Origin: Chloroflexota bacterium
Lineage (GTDB): Bacteria; Chloroflexota; Dormibacteria; CF-121
NCBI GenBank assembly: GCA_005889225.1
Contig: VBEW01000033.1
Span: 1-40,822, forward strand
Length of the DNA stretch: 40,822 nt
Direction of reading: 5' to 3'
Positions 9,104 through 17,992 of the stretch are shown one piece after another. The notes under the pieces are model-generated. The model was not told the DNA's origin and did no database searches. It worked only from the letters and a program-made list of their open reading frames with translations. The position numbers and the translations under genes are program-made. How positions within the stretch are numbered: position 1 is the first letter of the stretch; each line of letters begins with the position of its first letter.

Positions 9104-9376
9104 ATGGCCAAACTCATTGCCAGGATCGACCCGACGCTGCAGGACTATATCGAAGCGGCCGCCCGGGCGGAGCGTGTTCCGATCGATGAGTATGCGGGCG
9201 CGCTCCTGCAAGTTGGCTGGGACGCGCTGTTCGGGTTCCGCCGCTCCGATCGTCTACCACGCGCGGCGGCTGCATCACGGCAGGCGGAATTGCGCGCCCG
9301 CTTCGTCGAGCTGCGCGCGAGTCTCAGTCACAACCCTCCGCAGGTTGGTCCCGATCCCGCCGCGCCACCTCCATAA
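9104..9376 (+). CDS. Hypothetical small protein
   Basis: 90-aa ORF with purine-rich SD-like AGGGGAG just upstream; no recognised domain. Confidence 0.5.
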   Translation: MAKLIARIDPTLQDYIEAAARAERVPIDEYAGALLQVGWDALFGFRRSDRLPRAAAASRQAELRARFVELRASLSHNPPQVGPDPAAPPP

Positions 9377-9386
9377 TGGAGGCATC

Positions 9387-9686
9387 GTGGCCGACGACAC
9401 CGAACGGGTGGCCGCGCTTTTGCACGAGGTTGCGGAAACGCATCACATCGTGTACCGGATCGTCGACGGAGAAGACCCGGATTGGGCATCGTGGTACGCG
9501 GACTGGCTGGTCCGCCTATCCGAGTTGCCCCAGGTGCTGAAGGCGACGCCGGTTCGGAGCGAGCTGGTCTACTTGCTCGTCAAGCTGGATCGGGACTACA
9601 ACGGCTCGAAGCCGGACGAACCGTGGGAGCGGTTTTACGCCCGGCGGCTTCTCGAGCACTACCTGCCGGTCGCCGCGAAGAGCTAA
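9387..9686 (+). CDS. Hypothetical protein
   Basis: GTG start 9387, 99 aa (VADDTERVAALLHEVAETHHIVYRIVDGEDPDWASWYADWLV...). Confidence 0.65.
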   Translation: MADDTERVAALLHEVAETHHIVYRIVDGEDPDWASWYADWLVRLSELPQVLKATPVRSELVYLLVKLDRDYNGSKPDEPWERFYARRLLEHYLPVAAKS

Positions 9687-11059
9687 CCGCCGATCCCGGC
9701 GATCTCCTCCCAGAGCTGCAGGGCCGCACGCCGGCCCAGGTAGAAGCTGTCGAGGTCGAGCCGCTCATTGGGGGCGTGAGCGAGTGAGTCGGGGAGGACG
9801 AACCCGACCAGCAGGCAGGGGGCACCGAGCCGGCGCGCCATCACCTCCACGGCGCCGATCGAGCCGCCCGAGCGGATCAGCGCGGGCTCCTTCCCATAGA
9901 CGCGGTGCAGCGCGCTCCGGGCGGCCTGGATCAGGGGGTGGTCGACGGGCATGATCCACGGATCACTGTGGCCGCTCAGCTCGGCGAGGCTGACGCGCAC
10001 GGTTTTGGGAGCGACCTCGTCGATGTAGTCGCGCAGCGCCTGGAGCACCGCTCTTGGATCCTGGTCGGGCACCAGCCGGCAGCTGATTTTGGCGGCCGCC
10101 CACGCCGGGATGATCGTCTTGGCACCCGGTCCCTGATACCCACCCCAGATGCCGTTGACCTCCAGCGTCGGTCGAGCCCAGTTTCGTTCGGTGGGCGTGA
10201 AGCCGGGCTCACCATGCAGGGCGGTCAAGCCGTAGGTCTTTTTCAGGGCGGCCTCGTCGAATGGCACCCTTGCGAACTGACGCCGCTCCTCCTCGCTCAA
10301 CGGTTGAACTCCGTCATAGAATCCGGGCACCAGCACGTGGCCCGCAGGGTCCTTGAGTCGCACCAGGATCTCTGCCAGCGCCTGCGCCGGATTCGGTGCC
10401 ACCCCGCCGAGCAATCCGGAATGCATGTCAGTGCTGGCGGCCTCGACTCGGAGCTCGACGTAGACCAGGCCGCGGAGCGCGTAGGTGATCGCCGGGAATC
10501 CTTTGGCCACCATGGACGTGTCGCTGACGACGCAGTAGGTCGTCTTCAGCCGCTCCGCATTGGCGTCGACGAACGCTTCGAAGTGGGGGCTCGCGATCTC
10601 TTCTTCGCCTTCGGCGATCACCTTCAGGTTCAAGGGAAGTTCGCCGGTGCTGTTGAGCCGGGCGTGAATCGCCTGCCAGTGCAGGGCGATCTGGCCCTTG
10701 TCGTCGGATGAGCCGCGGGCCAGCAGCAGACCATCCTGGCGGATCGGTTCAAAGGGCGGTGACGTCCAGAGGTCGAGCGGATCGACTGGCTGGACGTCAT
10801 AGTGACCGTAGAGAAGAACCGTGGGCTTGCCAGGCGCCTTTAGCCAGTCCGCATAGACCACCGGATGCCCGGCGGTCTCGATCACCTGCGCGTTCTCGAG
10901 TCCTATCCTCTCGTACTGCTCGGCAAGATGGCCGGCCGCCCGACGGACGTCGCTTAAGTGCTCGGGCTGGCTCGAGATGCTCGGGATGCGAAGAAAGTCC
11001 TCGAGTTCGTTGAGGCCTTGCTCGCGTGTTTGTTCCAGGAACTCTTCTGGCGAGCCCAT
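9683..11059 (-). CDS. M20 family dipeptidase/peptidase
   Basis: VLLYGHYDVQPVDPLDLWTSPPFEP; SSDDKGQIALHWQA; EGEEEIASPHFEAF; conserved M20 motifs. Confidence 0.95.
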   Translation of the reverse strand: MGSPEEFLEQTREQGLNELEDFLRIPSISSQPEHLSDVRRAAGHLAEQYERIGLENAQVIETAGHPVVYADWLKAPGKPTVLLYGHYDVQPVDPLDLWTSPPFEPIRQDGLLLARGSSDDKGQIALHWQAIHARLNSTGELPLNLKVIAEGEEEIASPHFEAFVDANAERLKTTYCVVSDTSMVAKGFPAITYALRGLVYVELRVEAASTDMHSGLLGGVAPNPAQALAEILVRLKDPAGHVLVPGFYDGVQPLSEEERRQFARVPFDEAALKKTYGLTALHGEPGFTPTERNWARPTLEVNGIWGGYQGPGAKTIIPAWAAAKISCRLVPDQDPRAVLQALRDYIDEVAPKTVRVSLAELSGHSDPWIMPVDHPLIQAARSALHRVYGKEPALIRSGGSIGAVEVMARRLGAPCLLVGFVLPDSLAHAPNERLDLDSFYLGRRAALQLWEEIAGIGG

Positions 11060-11087
11060 CCTTACTATCTTCGCTGACGGAGCTGGG

Positions 11088-12053
11088 CTAGTAGATGAAC
11101 CCGAGCAGGTCGAGTCCAGCGGTGGACTTGATCGTCCGATAGTCGACCCGGCCCCAACCGGCGTAGTTCATCTCTGAAACGGTGAAGGACCCGTCGGCGT
11201 TTACCGACTCGACGTAGGAGACGTGGCCAACTGGCGAGGTCCAGCTGATCCCTTGCACCATGATCGCGCCGACCATCGGAACCTGGCCTTCGGCAAAGCC
11301 GAACTGCTGGGCGTTGTACCACCATTGCCAGGCGTTGCCGGACCAGGGGATGTAGCGCTTATGGGCCACCCACCAGGTGCAGTAGCCGTAGGGGAATTTA
11401 CCGCCGGAGCCGTAGACTGGTGCGTTGCTGTAGGTGATGGTGTAATTCGTCACCTGCCGGCCGAAGCGGTTCCAGGTAACCGTGCGCACCGTCTTCTTGC
11501 CGACCCCACCGGAATCCAGAGCCGGGCCGACGCCATCCGGCAGCATGAGCATGGTTCCGGCCTTCAGGTGAGCCGGATCTCGGATCAGGTTGAAGTCGAT
11601 GATGTCCTGAACATTGACGTGATACTGGATGGCCAGGCCGCTCAGCTGGGTGTTTTGCTGGACCTTGACCAGGATGCCGTTTACCGGCGGGACCAGCAGC
11701 CGCTGACCCTGGACCACGCTGGTGACATCGGTGATGTTGTTCGCCCAGCGAAGCGTATCGACGGTGAGCCCGAAGCGGCCGGCGACGTTTTGCACCGTGT
11801 CGCCCGGCTTCATCGTGTAGTAGGAGACGTCGCGGCGGACCGGGGTATCCACGCTGGAGGTGCTCATCTTCATGATGAACCCGCCCTGGCTCACCACCAC
11901 ATCGTCGACGTGCGTGGTACGCAGGGAGACCGAAGGGGCCGGATTCGCGCCGTAGGCGGTGTCAGTGTGGAGTCGGTCGAAGGCTGCCAGTACCGGGATC
12001 AGCGCGGCCGCTAACAGAACAAGCGTGTGCGTTAAAAACCGGCTCTGTGCCAG
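11088..12053 (-). CDS. LysM and CHAP domain cell-wall hydrolase
   Basis: LysM-like YYTMKPGDTVQNVAGRFGLTVDTLRWAN; CHAP-like FPYGYCTWWVAHKRYIPWSGNAWQWW. ORF track starts at GTG 11900; an in-frame signal/TM segment (SRFLTHTLVLLAAALIPVLAAFDRL) extends upstream with only CTG 12053 as a candidate start. Confidence 0.8.
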   Translation of the reverse strand: MAQSRFLTHTLVLLAAALIPVLAAFDRLHTDTAYGANPAPSVSLRTTHVDDVVVSQGGFIMKMSTSSVDTPVRRDVSYYTMKPGDTVQNVAGRFGLTVDTLRWANNITDVTSVVQGQRLLVPPVNGILVKVQQNTQLSGLAIQYHVNVQDIIDFNLIRDPAHLKAGTMLMLPDGVGPALDSGGVGKKTVRTVTWNRFGRQVTNYTITYSNAPVYGSGGKFPYGYCTWWVAHKRYIPWSGNAWQWWYNAQQFGFAEGQVPMVGAIMVQGISWTSPVGHVSYVESVNADGSFTVSEMNYAGWGRVDYRTIKSTAGLDLLGFIY

Positions 12054-12302
12054 ATCACTTCCCCCGTGATAGCTCGAGTTGGTTTCTCAGGATGGTAGCA
12101 CAGGTTAGGCCGCGGCAAGTGCAGCCGGCGTTCCCCGAAAACGTGGTAGCGGGCAAGGAGTGACAAAAATGTGAAAATAGGGAAGAGCTAGCCACTGCCC
12201 CCAGGGAAGCGGCTGAGCGGTTGTTGAATACGATCGGGCAGGAAGGGGCCCGTGGAGGCAGTCGTTTTGGGGTTCGACCGGGCAGGCATGAGGCGCTCAG
12301 GC

Positions 12303-12337
12303 CTTTACAGCTGTAAAGAATTTAGTAGACCTGTAAA
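12303..12337. promoter_or_regulatory. Palindromic operator-like element CTTTACAGCTGTAAAG plus third half-site CTGTAAA
   Basis: Perfect 16-bp palindrome 12303-12318 containing TACAGCTGTA, and CTGTAAA at 12331-12337; upstream of the likely start of the M23 gene. Confidence 0.5.
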
Positions 12338-12350
12338 CCTGCCACGGGCT

Positions 12351-13751
12351 GTGGTCTTGCCGGCCAGTCGAGGCCGGAGGGTGGCCGTCGCCGCGCTGAG
12401 CCTGGCCGGTCTGGTCGGCCTGCTGCTGGTTCCGGCAGGCGCGCTGGCCGACACGGTACCCGGGTCATCGCCCGCCCCGTCGGTCGCACCCAGCTCGAGT
12501 CCGGGCTCGGACACGACGGCCGCAGCTTCCCCGACGCCCGAGGCCACCGCATCTCCGGTCAGCGGTACGTCCCCTCAGGTCGCGCCCGCCCCGGCGACCC
12601 AGGCACTCCATAACAGCCATGCGCAGGGGGAGCTGATCGGGGACCTGATGGCCTCGGAAGCGCATGCCCTGATGCTGGAGAAATCCCTCAACCAGTCCGA
12701 GCTGAGTCTGGTCGCGCTCGGCCAGCAAATCCTCGATAGCGAGAAGCAGGTCGCGCAGCTCGATCGGCGGATTGCTGACGTCGCCGCGCAGCACTACCTG
12801 GTCTCGGCGCGCCTGCAGTCCGACCGGACGCAGCTAGCGGCCATCGTCCGCCGGCTGTATAAGCACCAGGACAGCTTCTTTGTCAGCCTCGTCCGGGCCG
12901 GCGGCTTCGGCGGTCTGCTCGAGACCCTGGGCTACAGCAGCGTCATCGTCGACCGGGAACGTGACCTCGTTCGCGCGGTGCAGGCGGACGACGTCGCACT
13001 GGCCCACGCGCAGGCGACGCTGGAGCGGAGCCGGGCGAGCAAGAAGGACGTGCTGTCGCAGCTCATGCTGTTCCAATCGACGCTGGCCCAGCAGATCGCC
13101 ACCGAGCAGTCGCTGCAGACCCAGCTGCAGGGGACGATCGACGAGGCCCTGGCCGCCCTCGACGCGATGCAGACGGACTCGCCTGAGATGGCCACCAAGC
13201 GGGCAAAGCTGCTGAAGATGAAGACCGACAGCGTGCTGAGCCAGATCGAGCAAGCCGTATTCGCCCAGCAAAACTTCCAGGTGACCGCCCAGCTCATCGC
13301 GGAAGACCCGGTCCTGACCGCGACCGGCAAGCTGCTGATGCCAATCCCGCACGCCACCATCACCCAGGGCTTTGGGCCAACGTCGTTCTCGTTCGAAGCG
13401 GCCTATGCGGGGTTCGCGCATTTCCATACCGGAATCGATCTTTCGGTCCCGCTTGGGACCCCAGTGTTTGCGGCGGCCGATGGAGTCGTCGTCCTGGCGC
13501 GGCCGATGACCGACGCCGCGGGGAACCTGGTTGGCTATGGCAATTACGTCGTCGTCCAGCACGACACCGGCCTGAAGACGCTCTACGGCCACCTGCTGAT
13601 GATCGGCGTCAAGGAAGGCGATCTGGTCAAACGGGGCCAGCTGATCGGGCTGGTCGGCTCAACGGGGAACTCAACCGGCCCGCACACGCATTTCGAAGTC
13701 CGGATCGAAAACAGCCCCGTCGACCCGATGCAGATGCTCCCGGGTCAGTAG
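12351..13751 (+). CDS. M23 family metallopeptidase with N-terminal coiled coil (EnvC/murein hydrolase activator-like)
   Basis: Signal peptide, coiled coil (AQLDRRIADVAAQHY...), C-terminal FHTGIDLSVPLGTPVFAAADGVV...GNSTGPHTHFEVR. Likely GTG start 12351; the ORF track extends to 12252. Confidence 0.9.
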   Translation: MVLPASRGRRVAVAALSLAGLVGLLLVPAGALADTVPGSSPAPSVAPSSSPGSDTTAAASPTPEATASPVSGTSPQVAPAPATQALHNSHAQGELIGDLMASEAHALMLEKSLNQSELSLVALGQQILDSEKQVAQLDRRIADVAAQHYLVSARLQSDRTQLAAIVRRLYKHQDSFFVSLVRAGGFGGLLETLGYSSVIVDRERDLVRAVQADDVALAHAQATLERSRASKKDVLSQLMLFQSTLAQQIATEQSLQTQLQGTIDEALAALDAMQTDSPEMATKRAKLLKMKTDSVLSQIEQAVFAQQNFQVTAQLIAEDPVLTATGKLLMPIPHATITQGFGPTSFSFEAAYAGFAHFHTGIDLSVPLGTPVFAAADGVVVLARPMTDAAGNLVGYGNYVVVQHDTGLKTLYGHLLMIGVKEGDLVKRGQLIGLVGSTGNSTGPHTHFEVRIENSPVDPMQMLPGQ

Positions 13752-14242
13752 CGATACCCGCTGCTGGCTGACGCCGACGCCACAGCCAGGTCTGGCGTCG
13801 CGACGAACCACTTTCCGGCGATCCCCTGGCCGTAGGCATCGCCCGCGTCGCCATCCTTCGAATACATGTACAGCGGGTGCCCGTTGTAGAGCACCTGCCT
13901 TCCGTTCGCGCCTTCAACAACCGAGAGCCGCCCGGGGAGCGTGGCATCGCTGGTCGGGGTGCCAGCATCCGCCAGCAGCGGCGGCCAGGTCGTGGCGCAC
14001 CCACCGGTACAGGCGATCGTGGTTGCGGTGTCGGGCGTGAAGTAGTAGAGCGTCAAGCCGGCTTTGTTCTTCAGCACGGTCTGTGTCTTGTCGCTCACCT
14101 TCACCGAGGCGGTATGGATCAGGGCGGCGCCGCGCGAGGCCCCCGTGCTGGCGGCGGTCGTGCCGCCGCAGGCCGCCAGAGCGAGCGCTGCGGCCATCGC
14201 CGGAATGATGCCCGCCGGAAAATGAATCGACTTCATGGCCAC
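13745..14242 (-). CDS. Lipoprotein with 'secreted repeat of unknown function' (Lipoprotein_15-like)
   Basis: Lipobox LAACGG; repeats NKAGLTLYYFTPDTATTIACTGGCATTWPPLLA and YNGHPLYMYSKDGDAGDAYGQGIAGKWFV. Confidence 0.88.
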   Translation of the reverse strand: MAMKSIHFPAGIIPAMAAALALAACGGTTAASTGASRGAALIHTASVKVSDKTQTVLKNKAGLTLYYFTPDTATTIACTGGCATTWPPLLADAGTPTSDATLPGRLSVVEGANGRQVLYNGHPLYMYSKDGDAGDAYGQGIAGKWFVATPDLAVASASASSGYRY

Positions 14243-14300
14243 CTCCTCGAAGGTAAGGGTTGCGCCGAAGAGGGATACCCGGCGAGGTTACGCTTGGCCC

Positions 14301-14329
14301 TTGCCAGGCACTCGGACTTCTTGTACGAT
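14301..14329 (+). promoter_or_regulatory. Candidate sigma70-type promoter for the aro operon: TTGCCA-N17-TACGAT
   Basis: -35 TTGCCA 14301-14306, 17-bp spacer, -10 TACGAT 14324-14329; the leader-peptide ATG lies 9 nt downstream. Confidence 0.5.
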
Positions 14330-14338
14330 GTCCGGCAC

Positions 14339-14419
14339 ATGACGGGGCGGGTTCGCTTCGCGAGCTTTTACTTTTACGCCTACCTCGGGCCGGCACGGGA
14401 CCGGCTCGGGATGGGCTAA
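14339..14419 (+). CDS. Candidate Phe/Tyr-rich attenuator leader peptide (MTGRVRFASFYFYAYLGPARDRLGMG)
   Basis: 26 codons plus TAA; F7, F10, Y11, F12, Y13, Y15; lies between the candidate promoter and aroH of the aromatic biosynthesis operon. Confidence 0.7.
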   Translation: MTGRVRFASFYFYAYLGPARDRLGMG

Positions 14420-14501
14420 GCGCCGCTCCTCCCGCCACCACCCGTTCACCGGCCTCCTCCCATGAGACGACTGAATTGGCGCGCCCAGGAGGTATTCGAG
14501 G

Positions 14502-14870
14502 ATGGCGGTTCGAGGTATACGCGGCGCGACGACCACCGATGAAGACAGCGAGACCGCGATTGTCGACGCGACCACCGAGTTGCTCGCGCAGATCGCCCGT
14601 GAGAATGCGTTGCAGCCGGGCGATATCGCCGCGGCCTGGTTCACAACCACCGCGGACCTGACGTCGGAGTTCCCGGCGGCCGCCGCTCGCCAGCTCGGCT
14701 GGGGCGATGTGCCGCTGCTCTGTGCCCACGAGATGGCGGTGCCGAGCTCCAATCCGCGCAGCCTGCCGCGCTGCATTCGCGTGCTGCTGCTCGTCAACAC
14801 CGATGTCCCGTCGTCCGCGATCCGCTTCGTCTACCTGCGGGGTGCGCAGCAGTTGAGGGTGACGGCATGA
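14502..14870 (+). CDS. aroH: Chorismate mutase, AroH class
   Basis: AVRGIRGATTTDEDSETAIVDATTELL and CIRVLLLVNTD...IRFVYLRGAQQLR typical of AroH; SD AGGAGG 14487-14492. Confidence 0.95.
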   Translation: MAVRGIRGATTTDEDSETAIVDATTELLAQIARENALQPGDIAAAWFTTTADLTSEFPAAAARQLGWGDVPLLCAHEMAVPSSNPRSLPRCIRVLLLVNTDVPSSAIRFVYLRGAQQLRVTA

Positions 14871-15889
14871 TCATCGTGATGCGGCATGACGCGACCCCGG
14901 CGCAGGTTTCGGCGGTGGTCGCGCAGGTCCAGGCCCACGGTTGCCGGACCCACCTGAGCGACGGCGACGAGCGAACCGTGATCGGCGTCATCGGAACGAA
15001 TCCATTCGCCTTACGGGATCTCTTTGTCGAGGCCCCGGGCGTTGCCGAGGTGGTACCCATCACTAAGCCATTCAAGCTTTCGAACCGCGAGTTCCGCTCG
15101 CGCGACACTCGGGTCACGGTCGGCGCGCACGAGGTTGGCGGTGACCGGGCGTGGATCGTCGCCGGGCCCTGCTCGGTGGATGGGGAAGAGCTGTTTCTCG
15201 AGACCTGCCGGCAGGTTCGCGCAGCGGGCGGCCACGCCCTCCGGGGCGGCGTCTTCAAGCCGCGCACGTCGCCATACAGTTTCCAGGGCTTGCGCGGTGA
15301 CGGGATCGCGATCCTGCGCGAGGCGAAACGCCAGACCGGACTGCCACTGGTGTGTGAGGTGCTGGAGCCGGCGGACATCGCGACCCTGGCCGATATTGCC
15401 GATGTGCTGCAGATCGGCGCCCGGAACATGCAGAACTTCCCGCTGCTGTCGGAAGTCGGTCGACTGCGCAAGCCGGTCCTGCTGAAGCGCGGCATGTCCG
15501 CCACGATCGAGGAATGGTTACTCTCCGCCGAGTACATCCTGAGCCAGGGCAACTACCAGGTCATCCTCTGCGAGCGGGGCATTCGTACCTTCGAGACCTA
15601 CACCCGAAATACGCTAGACCTCAATGCGGTGCCCCTGATCAAGGAGTTGAGCCATCTTCCGGTGATCGTGGACCCGAGCCACGGTACCGGCCGGCGCTCG
15701 CTCGTCACCTCGATGGCGCTGGCGGCGATCGCCGCAGGCGCCCATGGCCTGATGGTCGAGGTGCACGCCCAGCCGGAAGTGGCGCTCTCGGACGGGGCTC
15801 AGTCGCTGACCCCGCAGGCGTTCGCCCACCTGGTCGAACAGGTCGACGCCGTCGCCGGAGCGCTCAAGCGGACCGCCGGAGTGGCGTGA
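14867..15889 (+). CDS. aroF: 3-deoxy-7-phosphoheptulonate synthase (DAHP synthase, short/type I-beta)
   Basis: [79 protein letters not shown]-terminal FL-type domain. Confidence 0.96.
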   Translation: MIIVMRHDATPAQVSAVVAQVQAHGCRTHLSDGDERTVIGVIGTNPFALRDLFVEAPGVAEVVPITKPFKLSNREFRSRDTRVTVGAHEVGGDRAWIVAGPCSVDGEELFLETCRQVRAAGGHALRGGVFKPRTSPYSFQGLRGDGIAILREAKRQTGLPLVCEVLEPADIATLADIADVLQIGARNMQNFPLLSEVGRLRKPVLLKRGMSATIEEWLLSAEYILSQGNYQVILCERGIRTFETYTRNTLDLNAVPLIKELSHLPVIVDPSHGTGRRSLVTSMALAAIAAGAHGLMVEVHAQPEVALSDGAQSLTPQAFAHLVEQVDAVAGALKRTAGVA

Positions 15890-16701
15890 TGCGAGTCGGC
15901 ATCGTCGGGCTGGGATTGATCGGCGGCTCGCTTGGCCTGGCCGTGCGCCGCCTGCGCCATTCGATCGACGTCACCGGTGTGGCCAGGCGGGCCGAAAGCG
16001 CCGCCGAGGCGATAAACCGCGGGGCCGTCGATCGAGCGTCAACCGACCTGGCCGACCTCGCGGACTGCGACATCGTCGTGATCGCCACGCCCATCGACCA
16101 GATCGCTGGTGTGATGGATCACCTCGGCAACATCGTCGCCGCCAGAACTCTCATCACCGACGTGGCCAGTGTCAAGCGGCCGGTACTCGACTGGGCACAG
16201 CGCTTGCCGAATCCCTCACGGTTTCTCGGCGGCCACCCGGTCGCCGGCAAAACGCAGAGCGGGTTGGGCGAAAGCGACCCCGCCATCTTTGATCGTGAGC
16301 CCTGGATCTTCACTCCGGCCGAGGGGCAAGATGTCCGGCCATTCGATACCTGGTTCGAGATCGTGCGGGCGATTGGCGCTACCTTGAGCTTCATGCGTGC
16401 CGACGTCCACGACCAGCAGATGGCGTTTCTCAGCCACCTGGCATTCGTGGTCAGCTCGGCCTTCGCCGAAACCGTGCAGCGGCGGGCAGATGCGACGCTT
16501 GGCGGACCGGGCTATCGCGGCATGGTTCGCCTGGCCGGCGGCGACCCGGCAATGTACGAGGCGATCGCGGGAGAAAATCGTGATGCACTGGTCGACGCGA
16601 TCGATCAGTTCGACGGCGTCCTCCACCGCTATCGCCAGCGAATCGGCGGCGGCACCAAGCTCAAGGAATTGTTTGGCGGAGCCGTCCATGTTGCGCACTG
16701 A
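15889..16701 (+). CDS. tyrA: Prephenate dehydrogenase
   Basis: [21 protein letters not shown] start 15889 (TGATG overlap with aroF); FLGGHPVAGKTQSGLGESDPAIFDREPWIFTP; MAFLSHLAFVVSSAFAE. Confidence 0.94.
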   Translation: MRVGIVGLGLIGGSLGLAVRRLRHSIDVTGVARRAESAAEAINRGAVDRASTDLADLADCDIVVIATPIDQIAGVMDHLGNIVAARTLITDVASVKRPVLDWAQRLPNPSRFLGGHPVAGKTQSGLGESDPAIFDREPWIFTPAEGQDVRPFDTWFEIVRAIGATLSFMRADVHDQQMAFLSHLAFVVSSAFAETVQRRADATLGGPGYRGMVRLAGGDPAMYEAIAGENRDALVDAIDQFDGVLHRYRQRIGGGTKLKELFGGAVHVAH

Positions 16702-17992
16702 CATCGGCGAGATGGAGACAGTCCAACCAGCCGCTCACGTTGCCGGCACCGTCCACCTCCCGGGCGACAAGTCGATCGCGCATCGGGCCCTGATGCTGGC
16801 GGTCCTGGCCCAGGGCGAGAGCTGGATCGACGGGCTTCCCGAGAGTGAGGATGTCCGAGCGACGATTGCCTGCCTGCGCGCCCTGGGCGGGAGCCTCCAG
16901 CGCAGCGGCCGCGGGATGCGGATCCACGGCGCGGGGCTCGAGTCCTTCGCCACCCCGCACGGCGGCCTGGATTGCGCGAACTCGGGGACAACGATGCGAC
17001 TTCTGGCGGGCGTCCTCGCGGGAAGCCGAGTGTCAGCCACGCTGGACGGCGACGCCTCACTGCGGCGGCGCCCGATGGCTCGCGTCATCGAGCCCCTGCG
17101 GAACATGGGCGCCAGGATCGAATCGGATGATGGTCATCCTCCGCTGCTCCTGACCGGAAGCGCTCTTCAGGGACGTCGCCACGTCCTGCCGCTGCCGAGT
17201 GCCCAGGTGAAGAGCGCGCTGCTGCTCGCCGGGCTCGCCGCCAGAGGACCGACGACCGTCGTCGAGCCGGTTCCCACCCGCGACCACACCGAGCGGCTGC
17301 TCGCCGTAATGGGCGCGGATCTGCAGGTCGCCGCTGGAACCGTCGAGCTGCGGCCATCGCACCGGCCGCTCGGCCCGATCGAGCTGGCCGTGCCTGGCGA
17401 CTTTTCATCCGCCTCCTTCTGGATGGCGGCCGCCGCCTTGCGCCCGGGCTGGTCGATCACGATCGAGGGCGTGGGCCTCAATCCCACGCGAACGGCGTTC
17501 CTTCGGATCCTCGAGGCCATGGGGGCGGGGGTCGAGGTTGAGCTGACGGCGAGCGAGATGGAACCAGTTGGCACGGTGCGCGTCACCGGTCGTCCGCTTT
17601 TTGCGGTCACGCTCGGAGCGGAAGAGGTGGTCGCGGCGATCGACGAGATCCCGGCGTTGCTGGCTATCGCGACCCAGGCGGAAGGCCGCACCACTATCGC
17701 CGGGGCCGCTGAGCTGCGAGTGAAGGAGAGTGACCGGATTGCGAGCATGGCCGAGGGACTCCGCCGGATGGGGGCCTCGGTCGATGAGCGCCCGGATGGA
17801 ATCAGCGTGGAGGGCCGCCGCGCCCTGCACGGCGCGACGGTCGACTCCAATGGTGACCATCGCATCGCGATGGCGCTGGCCGTTGCCGGCCTGGCGGCGA
17901 CCGGCCCGACCCGGATCGAAGACGCCGATTGTGTCGCCGTCTCCTATCCGGAATTCTTCGCGACCCTTTCCGAGGTGACCCATGCCGGTTGA
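16688..17992 (+). CDS. aroA: 3-phosphoshikimate 1-carboxyvinyltransferase (EPSP synthase)
   Basis: VHLPGDKSIAHRALMLAVLAQGES; CANSGTTMRLLAGVLAG; RVKESDRIASMAEGLRRMG; DHRIAMALAVAGL. Confidence 0.96.
   Translation: MLRTDIGEMETVQPAAHVAGTVHLPGDKSIAHRALMLAVLAQGESWIDGLPESEDVRATIACLRALGGSLQRSGRGMRIHGAGLESFATPHGGLDCANSGTTMRLLAGVLAGSRVSATLDGDASLRRRPMARVIEPLRNMGARIESDDGHPPLLLTGSALQGRRHVLPLPSAQVKSALLLAGLAARGPTTVVEPVPTRDHTERLLAVMGADLQVAAGTVELRPSHRPLGPIELAVPGDFSSASFWMAAAALRPGWSITIEGVGLNPTRTAFLRILEAMGAGVEVELTASEMEPVGTVRVTGRPLFAVTLGAEEVVAAIDEIPALLAIATQAEGRTTIAGAAELRVKESDRIASMAEGLRRMGASVDERPDGISVEGRRALHGATVDSNGDHRIAMALAVAGLAATGPTRIEDADCVAVSYPEFFATLSEVTHAG

Noticed and set aside
12060-12250. Riboswitch (c-di-AMP/ydaO-like) between the divergent cell-wall hydrolase genes
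   Set aside because: Gene context suggested it, but I could not recognise the conserved core motifs.
13877-14419. 180-aa ORF ending in the leader-peptide sequence
   Set aside because: Most of it is antisense to the lipoprotein gene; only its last 26 codons (14339-14419) make sense as an independent leader peptide.
14420-14501. T-box or intrinsic terminator in front of aroH
   Set aside because: No T-box core (GGTGGTACCGCG-like) sequence and no U-tract after any hairpin.
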